Assembly (NCBI GenBank): GCA_014730165.1
Contig: WJIS01000276.1
Span: 1 to 41,622, forward strand
Direction of reading: 5' to 3'
Source of the DNA: Promethearchaeota archaeon
Lineage (GTDB): Archaea > Asgardarchaeota > Lokiarchaeia > Sigyniarchaeales > SOKP01
Length of the DNA: 41,622 nucleotides
Numbering within the stretch: position 1 is the first letter of the stretch; every line of letters begins with the position of its first letter. Shown here in pieces: positions 9,760 through 19,247 of this stretch. The position numbers and the translations under genes are program-made. Under the pieces are notes generated by a model. The model worked only from the letters and a program-made list of their open reading frames with translations. It was not told where the DNA came from and did no database searches.

Positions 9760-9953
9760 GATTTAAAATATATATATTATAAATTATTGATATTTTACTG
9801 CTTTTCGGCTATTTTTAAGAGAGTTTAATAAATTTTAACCTAAATTTTTAAATTTTTCACTTCAATCTTCCCAGATAAGAAATATTTATGTCAAAATTAT
9901 CAATTTTTGAATTCGAAATATTCTAGTATTAATTCCAATCTATTTGGACCCAT

Positions 9954-9976
9954 AAATCAAAAAAAAAAATTGATTT
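9954..9976 (-). terminator. Putative terminator of the surface-protein gene
   Basis: Inverted repeat AAATCAA..TTGATTT spanning an A-run (T-run on the minus strand), 13 bp past the stop at 9989. Confidence 0.3.
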
Positions 9977-9988
9977 TTGAAAATTTTT

Positions 9989-12900
9989 TTATTTTATTCG
10001 CTTTCTATACATCAATATTAGGCCTATCACTGCAACAGATATAATTGGTAATAATAATGGTGGCGGAAAACCAGGTACACCATCTGTTATATCTTGAGAA
10101 GGCTTTTTTATAACCGTATATTCAAATGGTTCTGAATATGAGTTATACCGGGAATTATTATTACCCGTAATATCCCATGCTTGTATATACCAGAGGACCG
10201 TCGTATTAAAGTCTTGATTAGGTATACTACCTTCCCATGTACCAGCTTTTCCAGAGAGTTCCGAGAGATAATCTATCTCCCACGAGCTTCCATTATCAGT
10301 CGAATACCATATTACTGCTTCCGAAATACCACCTTCTTCAAAAATGTCAACACTAACCACAGGAGAATCGTTTGGAGTTGGGGCTATATCATCCCCATCA
10401 CTATCTAGCTCACATTCCGGAAAATCGATTTCAGGGGGCATGTAATCATATGTATTATGTTCTAAGGGTTGACAAGTTTCACAGAAGAATGAAGAGGAAT
10501 TAAATATGTATGTACCAAATCTATGATCTATACCTACACCTTGTACTATAAAATCGGTTGGATCATCATCATATAATTGGTATCCTACACTATGGGTACT
10601 TGAAACTCCTGACTCTACATAATTCTTCATGCTCATCTCTAAAGTAATAGCAGATTCTCCGCCAGGAAACTTTGCTCTAAATTCACTTCCCAATTCAATT
10701 CCTATTGCAATTTTACGCGTCGAGGTTGAGGACACTTCATGTTCAAATTCAAATGGAGCACCACCACTTTGTTGGTCTATTCCTAGCCAAGTTACAGGTA
10801 ATGAATCGTTATAAAAAGCATTCTGCTTCTTCCAATTGTCAGGGGCATGCTCATCACTACAGAAAGTTTCCACATCTCTTAATATTCCGTAAGATAGATG
10901 TGGATCCTCATTTCGAGCAGTTCCATTTGAATATACTCTATATGTCGCATTTAATACCCATTTAAGTATCCAAGATTCACCCCAATATCTATCTCCAAGA
11001 CCTGGTCCGATATAATCAGCATCATCAGTTACTTGACTTGATGTTAAGGAGTTTGTATCAGTAATCTCATATCGAAAATCAAATCCACTTTCCACGGTTT
11101 GTTTGTATTCTAAAAGCATAGAAGCACCCAATTCAACTCCAAATAATGAAAATTCATCTCCAATTTCTAAGCTTACACCGACTGAGCTTGCTAGTTCCAT
11201 CCCTACTCCCATGGATAATTGTGTAGATTGCGTATAGGAAGAGTAGCTATTATCTCCATGAGGATCATGTAAAATCAAATATAATTGTTTTCCCAGAATT
11301 TCTGTGCTTGAGTTTATTATACTCCCCACCTCTAGAAGAACCTTAACAAATGTGAAATGTCTGGTATCTGATGCTACTAACACACTTTTATTATAACCAT
11401 TTAAGGTTGCAGTAATGTAACCATCTAAGTATGATTCTTCAAATATATCTATTGATGTTTTGTTCCAAACGCTTCCATGATTGAAACTGAATGCTCCTTT
11501 TTCTATTATCAACTCAACATCATCTAATTCACCCCAATCATATTCAAAGTGAAATGTTATTGGTTCTCCTTTAGGAAATACAATTGAAGCATTCTCCTCA
11601 GGACTGGTCCATGTCACAAAGGGTTGATCAAAAGCTCTGCCAGAGACTTCCGTTGAGTTATTACCTTCTCCTGATGCTGTAACAGCAGAAACCGTATAGA
11701 AATAATAGGTTCCCACTACTGCGCTTGTGTCATTATACTCTGTAGACACTGATGTATCTAACAAGGATTTAACCCCACCTTGTGAAGTACCTCTATATAT
11801 GTTATAATGCGAGATAGGAACTCCGTATGAGTTAGGAGGATCCCAAGTTAGAAACACGTGTAATATGTTTTGTTCTATATTAAGGTTGGGAGGTGGATCG
11901 GGAGGCGGAATATTAATTCTTACATAATCTACTTTAATATGGTATTGATTGTAAAGTCTGCCATCCCAATAATTATATCTCTCAAGTCTAATTCGTATTT
12001 TCTTTGATTGACTGAAATATTGGTCCGCATCTGTGTTAATATTTTTATAATATATCCCTGCGCTGTCTACGGAAAGCACTTCATCCCAAGTTGAGCTATC
12101 ATAATCGTATATGTGGACATCCGTACCACTCAGTGTTTCAGCAAGATCAATCTCTAACTGAAATTGAGTTATAGTGGTAAATCCAAAGCCTTCATAGTCT
12201 AATTCGTAAAAGAAATCGACATCTGGTTTATGAAAGTCGTACCAAATGTCAACATAATCAACATTAATCCAAGTATGTGTCCATATTTCCTCATTAGCAT
12301 ACATATACACCGCTAAGTATTTGATGTAACCACCTGCTCTCACCCGATCCAGGACCGATCCTGATGTGAGATAAAAAGTACTAATATATTTGTGTCGATG
12401 AACGGGATTTGAAGCTATAGTATGGTATTGCACGTGTCCTAGATCATCATAGACATATAGTCTTAAATTTGTTGAATGATCTAAAACTCCAGCAAAAGAG
12501 TCAGCCCATACTTCATAATCGAACCTAATGCGTTTTACATGTGCATGTGATCCAGTCTGAATATTGGAATAAGCACCCCATTTCATATGAATCCAGCCAG
12601 GATAATCATTACCCCAAGTACTATCGACATAAAGATATTTATTATCATTATCTTTATATGCATTAGTAAAGTACCAGAGTCCTGCATCTGTACTTCCAAA
12701 GGCACCAGTATAGGATACAACCCCATAGTTTGCGACATCTTTTAGTTTTGGATTGCCCCAACCAGGACAAAACATTGTGTCATCAATAATTCCATCATTA
12801 AATAGAATATTATTAGACACAAATGGAGGATCTACTTGTGAACCTATCGATATAGTTTTGGTTGCACCTAAAAAGTCGGGTGTCGAGAGTTTTGTTTGTT

Positions 12901-13045
12901 CTTCATTCTCTAAAGTTTCAGGAGTATTTTCTACGTTGAAATTATCTATATATTTTGGGTTGAATAATATATAACTATTCAAGGTCAATACTAGCACTAT
13001 AATTAATAGTGATTGCTTAATTTTTTTTGTAAATTCTTCTTTCAT
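9989..13045 (-). CDS. Large secreted surface protein with fibronectin type III/Ig-like domains and C-terminal membrane anchor
   Basis: N-terminal hydrophobic signal (KQSLLIIVLVLTLNSYILF); FN3-like PPPNLNIEQNILHVFLTWDPPNSYGVPISHYNIYRGTSQGG..YYFYTVSAVTASGEGNNS; C-terminal DGVPGFPPPLLLPIISVAVIGLILMYRKRIK (proline/PGF motif, TM helix, basic tail). Confidence 0.85.
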   Translation of the reverse strand: MKEEFTKKIKQSLLIIVLVLTLNSYILFNPKYIDNFNVENTPETLENEEQTKLSTPDFLGATKTISIGSQVDPPFVSNNILFNDGIIDDTMFCPGWGNPKLKDVANYGVVSYTGAFGSTDAGLWYFTNAYKDNDNKYLYVDSTWGNDYPGWIHMKWGAYSNIQTGSHAHVKRIRFDYEVWADSFAGVLDHSTNLRLYVYDDLGHVQYHTIASNPVHRHKYISTFYLTSGSVLDRVRAGGYIKYLAVYMYANEEIWTHTWINVDYVDIWYDFHKPDVDFFYELDYEGFGFTTITQFQLEIDLAETLSGTDVHIYDYDSSTWDEVLSVDSAGIYYKNINTDADQYFSQSKKIRIRLERYNYWDGRLYNQYHIKVDYVRINIPPPDPPPNLNIEQNILHVFLTWDPPNSYGVPISHYNIYRGTSQGGVKSLLDTSVSTEYNDTSAVVGTYYFYTVSAVTASGEGNNSTEVSGRAFDQPFVTWTSPEENASIVFPKGEPITFHFEYDWGELDDVELIIEKGAFSFNHGSVWNKTSIDIFEESYLDGYITATLNGYNKSVLVASDTRHFTFVKVLLEVGSIINSSTEILGKQLYLILHDPHGDNSYSSYTQSTQLSMGVGMELASSVGVSLEIGDEFSLFGVELGASMLLEYKQTVESGFDFRYEITDTNSLTSSQVTDDADYIGPGLGDRYWGESWILKWVLNATYRVYSNGTARNEDPHLSYGILRDVETFCSDEHAPDNWKKQNAFYNDSLPVTWLGIDQQSGGAPFEFEHEVSSTSTRKIAIGIELGSEFRAKFPGGESAITLEMSMKNYVESGVSSTHSVGYQLYDDDPTDFIVQGVGIDHRFGTYIFNSSSFFCETCQPLEHNTYDYMPPEIDFPECELDSDGDDIAPTPNDSPVVSVDIFEEGGISEAVIWYSTDNGSSWEIDYLSELSGKAGTWEGSIPNQDFNTTVLWYIQAWDITGNNNSRYNSYSEPFEYTVIKKPSQDITDGVPGFPPPLLLPIISVAVIGLILMYRKRIK

Positions 13046-13510
13046 TAGATTTCACCATCTGATTTTCTTTTTGTTTTGAAAATTAGATTTCATTCTTCTT
13101 GATCACATGCACTTATTTAAAACCATATAGACCAAATTTCGACAAGCAAGAAAATTAGTTTTAGTGAATCTAAGAGAAATTTTTGATAAAGAGTAAATAC
13201 TTTTGAATATACAATATTTTTTGGAAAATTTTTGTTTTTTGATAAAACATTAGACTTGAAATAACCGAGAAATAGATTTCAATTAAAATTCACATAAAAA
13301 TTCTTATTTAATATCAAAATAATAATGATTCTTACTATAATTACACCCTCAATGTATGTTTTACTTAAATAAATGATTAAAGAGAAAGTATGATATTCCA
13401 TCCTTATTTAATACTATGAACTATCTCATTAAATTATAAAGCTTAAATAATTTTAAAATTAAAACTTAATATAACAATTTATTTACAGAAAATTAGGAGT
13501 TATTAGAATT

Positions 13511-14383
13511 ATGTGTCAATGGTGTTTAAAACACGGCGCTGGTAAAAAATGGTATATGAATGCTAAAAATTATCAAGCAGATCAAATATCCAGCGAAGAA
13601 GATATGGTAAATTACTTGGAAGAGCAGTGGATGAATTTTGAGACCGTATTTATTCGTAAAATTATGGGGTTTTCTTCAAAAAATTTAGGTTATAAAATGC
13701 AGATGCCCTTAATCGGCAAAGTGTTACGTTGGAAAGCAGAAAATATGATCCATAGTGAAAAGGATGGTAGAAATCCTCAAAGGGCGGACGGGCATTTCGG
13801 ACAAGTAATACCCTTGGAGGATGGGAAAGCTATTCTTTCTGAGCTTGCTGCGGAGCCAATATTATGCAATTATTGTATGTGTCGTTGGATGCAACGAGGA
13901 GAAAAAGAAGCAGTTTGCCTTAATTTTGGAGCACTTTCAGGAGTTCTTGAAAAGATGCCCCGATTTATGCCTAAAGAAAGAACTAATCCAATAGACCGGG
14001 AGGAAGCAATTGAAATTTTGGAACAGAATAATAAAAAGGGATATATTGGATCTGTTTGGTTTCAACCCGTCCCGTATATTAACGCTATTTGTTCTTGTGA
14101 AAGTCCGGAATGTGGAGGATTAACTTTAAGAAACAATTTTGATTTGAAAGCGGTATATAAGGCAGAATATATTATAGATTTAGATCAAGATAAATGTCAA
14201 GGATGTAAACAATGCGTTGCGATGTGTCAGTTTAGTGCGATAAGATATATTCCTTCAATGGATAGAGTTATAATAGATTATGATAAATGTTTTGGTTGTG
14301 GCGTATGTCGACATGCTTGTAATAACGACGCACTGAAATTGATTCCACGGGAAGAATATCCTGGATTTGATGGAGAGTATTAG
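13511..14383 (+). CDS. 4Fe-4S ferredoxin-domain protein with extra N-terminal Cys motifs
   Basis: C-terminal CQGCKQCVAMCQFSA and CFGCGVCRHACNNDA; further motifs MCQWC, LCNYCMCR and ICSCESPEC. Confidence 0.85.
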   Translation: MCQWCLKHGAGKKWYMNAKNYQADQISSEEDMVNYLEEQWMNFETVFIRKIMGFSSKNLGYKMQMPLIGKVLRWKAENMIHSEKDGRNPQRADGHFGQVIPLEDGKAILSELAAEPILCNYCMCRWMQRGEKEAVCLNFGALSGVLEKMPRFMPKERTNPIDREEAIEILEQNNKKGYIGSVWFQPVPYINAICSCESPECGGLTLRNNFDLKAVYKAEYIIDLDQDKCQGCKQCVAMCQFSAIRYIPSMDRVIIDYDKCFGCGVCRHACNNDALKLIPREEYPGFDGEY

Positions 14384-14395
14384 GAGGGAGTAATA

Positions 14396-14656
14396 ATGGG
14401 AAAAACAACAATTAATATTGATTATTCTATATGTGGGGAAAGTGGTAAAATAGATCCACGAGAATGTACAAAGTGTTTAAAAGTATGTGATCCTGCTGTA
14501 TTTATAATGCATGAAACTATTGGAATGGAAGACAAACAAGAAGACCCCTATGATCCGCAAGACTGGCGCATCACCCCAATATGGGGATCTTTATGCAATC
14601 GCTGTTTTAAATGTGTTGATGCGTGTCCGGAACATGCCATTAATGTCAAATGGTAA
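14396..14656 (+). CDS. Small 4Fe-4S ferredoxin-like protein
   Basis: CTKCLKVCDP and CNRCFKCVDACPEHAI; 12 bp after the previous Fe-S gene, with a ggagg RBS-like sequence. Confidence 0.85.
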   Translation: MGKTTINIDYSICGESGKIDPRECTKCLKVCDPAVFIMHETIGMEDKQEDPYDPQDWRITPIWGSLCNRCFKCVDACPEHAINVKW

Positions 14657-14860
14657 TTCCTCATTAATTATAAACCGATTGTAATCTAATTTCTTATTTA
14701 ATTACAAACTAATTAATCATATTAGCCTCATGTTTATCTTAGTATAAAGGTAAAATTATTCACATATTCCGTTTTTTTTATTTTGTAATTCGAACTTCTT
14801 TAAAGAAATGATAGATTCTCCTAAAAAATATTATAATTATGATAAAAGAGGAGATTTAGT

Positions 14861-16243
14861 TTGAGTATCAAATCAGATGAATGCAAAAAGTTTGAACCAT
14901 TCAGGTATAAAACTTTAAACGATCTACGGGAAAAACTGAAAGATTTAAATATTGATATGCAATTTGAAAAAAATGTGGAATATTGCAAGCAACCTCTTAC
15001 TATTGGTCATCTCATAGTTCCAAATAGATTGTCTATTCAACCCATGGAAGGATTTGATGCAACTGAAACGGGTAGTCCCACGAAACTCACCGAAAGAAGA
15101 TATCTCCGTTATGCAACCGGAGGCGCAGGACTAATATGGTTTGAAGCGACTGCTCTGGACCATAATTGTAAATCAAATCCACATCAACTTGTTTTAACCA
15201 ATAATAATTTAGATGAATATCGTGTTTTAATATCAAAAATAAAAAAACAATCTCTAAAAACGATTAATAATTTGGGATTTTCGGAGAGATGTGTTCTTAT
15301 ACTTCAATTAAATCATTCGGGAAGATATGTCAAAAGAAATGGAGTAAAATATCCAATTAGAGCTTTCCATGATAGTAAATTAGATCGTGCTATCGGTATA
15401 TCAAAAGAGGACGGAATTCTTATTTCGGATAAAGAGTTAGAAGAGTTAGAAGATTTGTGGGTTAAAAAAGCTTTATTAGCAAAAGAAGCCGGTTTTGATG
15501 GTGTAGATATTAAAGCATGTCATGGATACCTCATCAGCGAACTTTTCTGTTCAAGAAAGAGAGAAAATTCAGTTAATGGAGGAGAATCTTTAGAAAATAG
15601 GACTAGAATCTATTTCAATATAATTAAGAAGCTTTCAGAAAAGCTCGAGAAATCTAAAAAATTTATTATAACCACTCGCTTGGGAATCTATAATGGAAGA
15701 CCTTACCCTTATGGATTTGGAATCGAAGAATCGGATAAAGCAACCTTTCCAGCGAAAATCAATCTTAGAGAACCGTTGAAAATAATTAAAAAATTAAGTC
15801 AGTTAGGAATAAAACTCATAAACCTTTCTGCGGGAAATCCGCATTATAAACCTCAAATTACTAGACCGTATGATATTCCTGTAAAGGGAAAAAATCAACC
15901 TAATGAACATCCCTTATGTAGCTTAAAACGATTATTTGAAATAACAACTGAAATTAAGGAGTCTTTTGATCCTCACATTAAAATAATTGGTTCTGGTTAT
16001 TCATATCTACGACAACACTCCCCCTATATATGTTCTTATTTGCTAAAAAAAAAACACGTGGATATTTGTGGATTTGGAAGGATGAGTTTTGCTAATCCAA
16101 ATTTTCCACAACAAGTCTTTCAAAATGGAAAGATCGACGAGAAAAAAGTTTGTATAACTTGTTCGAAGTGTTCAGAGTTAATGAGAATGGGCAAAAGTAC
16201 TGGTTGTGTTATAAGAGATTCAATGTATAAGAATAAACTATGA
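14861..16243 (+). CDS. NADH:flavin oxidoreductase / Old Yellow Enzyme family (FMN TIM barrel) with C-terminal Cys cluster
   Basis: NRLSIQPMEG, LILQLNHSGRY, AKEAGFDGVDIKACHGYLISELFCSRKREN, GFGRMSFANPNFPQ; C-terminal CITCSKCSELMRMGKSTGC. TTG start. Confidence 0.88.
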   Translation: MSIKSDECKKFEPFRYKTLNDLREKLKDLNIDMQFEKNVEYCKQPLTIGHLIVPNRLSIQPMEGFDATETGSPTKLTERRYLRYATGGAGLIWFEATALDHNCKSNPHQLVLTNNNLDEYRVLISKIKKQSLKTINNLGFSERCVLILQLNHSGRYVKRNGVKYPIRAFHDSKLDRAIGISKEDGILISDKELEELEDLWVKKALLAKEAGFDGVDIKACHGYLISELFCSRKRENSVNGGESLENRTRIYFNIIKKLSEKLEKSKKFIITTRLGIYNGRPYPYGFGIEESDKATFPAKINLREPLKIIKKLSQLGIKLINLSAGNPHYKPQITRPYDIPVKGKNQPNEHPLCSLKRLFEITTEIKESFDPHIKIIGSGYSYLRQHSPYICSYLLKKKHVDICGFGRMSFANPNFPQQVFQNGKIDEKKVCITCSKCSELMRMGKSTGCVIRDSMYKNKL

Positions 16244-16252
16244 TTTGTTCTA

Positions 16253-18283
16253 TTATTCATATATAGATCCATTTTTAAAACGTTTCCAAGTGGTCTCAAA
16301 CCAACTCTTTGTCTGAGGAATTTCTCTTACATCTTGCCATTCTACATTAAAAATTAGTTTGGATTCTTTTTCTCGAAATTCATCAACATTTAATTTTAAA
16401 ACTAAAATCTGGTTAGATAGATCGTTTTGGTTTGTAATAAATTTAAAATCGAGTAAATTTCCGGGAAGTTTGAGAAATCTCTCAGAAAATGAAGTGCCTA
16501 ACTCATGTCTAGTAATAAGATAAGATCCCCTACTTCTACCATTTCTTTTATGATAATGTAAAAAAGAATTAAAAATAATCAATTGCATTAATAACGAACC
16601 TTTAGTTTGAAAGTAGTTGACTATTTCATTATTCGATTTAATTGATGTTTTTTTTGGAAAATTTATATAAGATGTTTCTATTTCTTCTATAGCTATCTTC
16701 AATCCATTGAAGGGTCTTATTATGGTTCCAAATTTGTTCATTCGTTCTTTCAGTTCCTTGGAATGTTTATCCAAAGGTATTTTAACTATAGAGTCATTCA
16801 TCAAATGATTTATTTCAACTTTCAAGTTTTCTAATTCCTCTTCCAAAACAATTTTAAATATTTTAAAATCTTCTAATTCACTAGGTTGATTTTTGTGAGA
16901 GATTTTCTGAGCCGCTCGAAGACCTCCAACTTGTCCGGAGTTTAAGGCAGCTCCTCCGGGTCTATGAATTCCATGACTACCATTTATTTCACCTATGGCA
17001 AAAAGGTTTTTTATATTCGTTTCCCACCATATATCTCCAACTATTCCTCCATTCACATGCTGATTGCAAACAGCAATATTTAGATAATTAACTGCTAAAT
17101 CTATTCCATTTTTTTTATAAAGAATATACGCATCTTCATTCAGATTCTTTAATCTCTGAACTGGAGTTTCCCTAAGAGCATCCGATTTCTTAAGGTAATT
17201 ATGTACCTCGTCATCGAGTTTATCAATAGAAAATCTCTTTGGATTTTTCTTATAATCAAGATATACTTCTCTTCCAAGAGTATTCATTTCATAATAAACT
17301 GCGAGGTCTATTAACGAAGAACCATAACTTTCAATCCTTTCTGCATTGAATGGCCATTGATATCCTTTTAAAAATATCGCTTTTGAAAGAGTTTGAAAGT
17401 CAGGAAAATAATCATAAAGAAATTCATGTTCTACATTATTCTCATCAATAGAAATATATCTCGGTAAAACTTGCTGATAAGAGCCAGATAGGTTCCATCT
17501 AAGCTCTTGTGAAGCTAATCCGAATTGTGATTCTGTTAAGTTTTGTAATTCACAACCTATTTCAATAGCAAGGAAAGTTGACCCTTTTTGAGACTTCGGA
17601 TATACAGAATATTTGTATAGTTGAGCAGGGCCCCCAGTAGCTAAGATAACATTTTCTGCTCTATATATCTTCACTGAATTCAGGAGATTTTCTGATTCAA
17701 GGTTATTTAATAATGTTTTTTTATCAAATGCTAATATACCCAGAACTCTGGAGCTTTTTTCTGATTTATGAGTTAAAATTTTAAATACAAAATGATCATC
17801 AATTATGGAGATTTTCTTTTTTCTAACTTCCTTAAGTAAGCATTTACCCATTTTCTGTGATGTATATGGACCAATTGAGGTAGCCCTCTGTCTCGGATCG
17901 TTATCTGTTTTGTAACCGACGTATCCTCCAAATTTATCTTGAGGAAAAGGTACATTTAGATCCACTAAATGAAAAAATTCTCTAACTGAGTTTGTTGCCT
18001 CGACTAAAGCAATATCCCCATGCATACATCCGCCTTTATAATAGTCCTCTGCCATTTTTATAGGAGAATCATTTTGATCCCCGATAATAGAGAGTTTATA
18101 ATATGTTTGCTTATCAGAACCTGTGTTAAATGAAGTTCCAGAACCGAGTTTTTTAGTAATTATACAAATTTCATTTGAAGGGATACCTTCCTCAACTAAA
18201 TGCACAGCACAATTAAGCCCTGCAGCTCCTGCTCCTATAATAACGGTATTAAATGTCTTTACTTTTCTTTTCGATAAGTTCAT
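16253..18283 (-). CDS. FAD-dependent oxidoreductase, fumarate reductase/succinate dehydrogenase flavoprotein-like
   Basis: TVIIGAGAAGLNCAVHLVEEG (Rossmann GxGxxG), ENVILATGGPAQLY, NLFAIGEINGSHGIHRPGGAALNSGQVGGLRAAQKI. Confidence 0.88.
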   Translation of the reverse strand: MNLSKRKVKTFNTVIIGAGAAGLNCAVHLVEEGIPSNEICIITKKLGSGTSFNTGSDKQTYYKLSIIGDQNDSPIKMAEDYYKGGCMHGDIALVEATNSVREFFHLVDLNVPFPQDKFGGYVGYKTDNDPRQRATSIGPYTSQKMGKCLLKEVRKKKISIIDDHFVFKILTHKSEKSSRVLGILAFDKKTLLNNLESENLLNSVKIYRAENVILATGGPAQLYKYSVYPKSQKGSTFLAIEIGCELQNLTESQFGLASQELRWNLSGSYQQVLPRYISIDENNVEHEFLYDYFPDFQTLSKAIFLKGYQWPFNAERIESYGSSLIDLAVYYEMNTLGREVYLDYKKNPKRFSIDKLDDEVHNYLKKSDALRETPVQRLKNLNEDAYILYKKNGIDLAVNYLNIAVCNQHVNGGIVGDIWWETNIKNLFAIGEINGSHGIHRPGGAALNSGQVGGLRAAQKISHKNQPSELEDFKIFKIVLEEELENLKVEINHLMNDSIVKIPLDKHSKELKERMNKFGTIIRPFNGLKIAIEEIETSYINFPKKTSIKSNNEIVNYFQTKGSLLMQLIIFNSFLHYHKRNGRSRGSYLITRHELGTSFSERFLKLPGNLLDFKFITNQNDLSNQILVLKLNVDEFREKESKLIFNVEWQDVREIPQTKSWFETTWKRFKNGSIYE

Positions 18284-18309
18284 ATAATATAAACTCTAAA
18301 ATTGTATTT

Positions 18310-19101
18310 TTATAATCTTTTAAGATGGAATCCTCCATCGATATGGATAATATCTCCAGTCGAGTAAGGCAATAATCCGGAAACTATTGCTTTTACAGTT
18401 TTCGCTATATCTTCAGGTAATCCCCATCTTTTAATTGGAGTTAATCCTTCATTAATAAGATGATCATATTTTTCTTTTACTGATGAAGTCATACGGGTTT
18501 TAATTATACCTGGTTGTATTTCATACACTGGAATATTAAACTCAGAAAGCCTATCTGCATATAGTTTTGTCATCATTGTCATTGCTGCCTTGGATATGCA
18601 GTATTCTCCTCGACTTGGGGATGAAGTAAAACTACTAATTGAAGAGATGTTAATTATATAGGGGTTATAATTAATTATTTCTTCTCTCAACTTTAGCATC
18701 CAGTTTGCAACCAATTGAGTTAAAAAATAAGGACCTTGAACATTAACCTTAAGAACCTTCTCAAAAGAACTTTCTGAAGCATTCAGTATATCTTTTCTTT
18801 CTGGAGGGGCAATTCCGGCATTATTTATTAAAACGTCGATTCTTCCAAATCTTGTTTTAACTTTTTCAACTAAAGTGATTCTTTCACTTTTCTTACTTAT
18901 ATCTGCTTGGATATAGATAATTCTATTTTTAAGAGCATCATTATAGATCTCTTTCAGTGAATTATTATATTCTTCAGAAAGTTGAGTTGTCCGAGCTCCA
19001 TTAATGATTAGTGAATAATTAAGTTTCGCGAGTTGAATTGCGATTGCCTTTCCAATTCCGCTAGTACTTCCAGTTATGAGAGCAACCTTATTTTTTTCCA
19101 T
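18310..19101 (-). CDS. Short-chain dehydrogenase/reductase (FabG-like)
   Basis: VALITGSTSGIGKAIA (TGxxxGIG), LINNAGIA (NNAG), YCISKAA (YxxxK), STGDIIHIDGGFHL. Confidence 0.93.
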   Translation of the reverse strand: MEKNKVALITGSTSGIGKAIAIQLAKLNYSLIINGARTTQLSEEYNNSLKEIYNDALKNRIIYIQADISKKSERITLVEKVKTRFGRIDVLINNAGIAPPERKDILNASESSFEKVLKVNVQGPYFLTQLVANWMLKLREEIINYNPYIINISSISSFTSSPSRGEYCISKAAMTMMTKLYADRLSEFNIPVYEIQPGIIKTRMTSSVKEKYDHLINEGLTPIKRWGLPEDIAKTVKAIVSGLLPYSTGDIIHIDGGFHLKRL

Positions 19102-19147
19102 ATAACTTTTATATGAAATTCAAATTGTTAAGTTTTATCAAATAAAA

Positions 19148-19167
19148 AAGCTTTTTTGAAAAAGCTT
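19148..19167 (-). terminator. Putative terminator hairpin / inverted repeat
   Basis: Perfect 9-bp inverted repeat AAGCTTTTT-TG-AAAAAGCTT followed on the minus strand by a T-rich tract, about 80 bp past the methyltransferase pseudogene stop. Confidence 0.4.
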
Positions 19168-19247
19168 CACTCTTCTTATATTTAATATTTATAAAAATCA
19201 AATTGACATTTCTTCCACTTGATTCAGTTTTAAATCTTAATCTTTAT

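Noticed and set aside
10181-10965. Several plus-strand ORFs inside the surface-protein gene (10181-10408, 10629-10814, 10705-10965)
   Set aside because: Antisense to a 1018-aa ORF with clear domain content and signal peptide.
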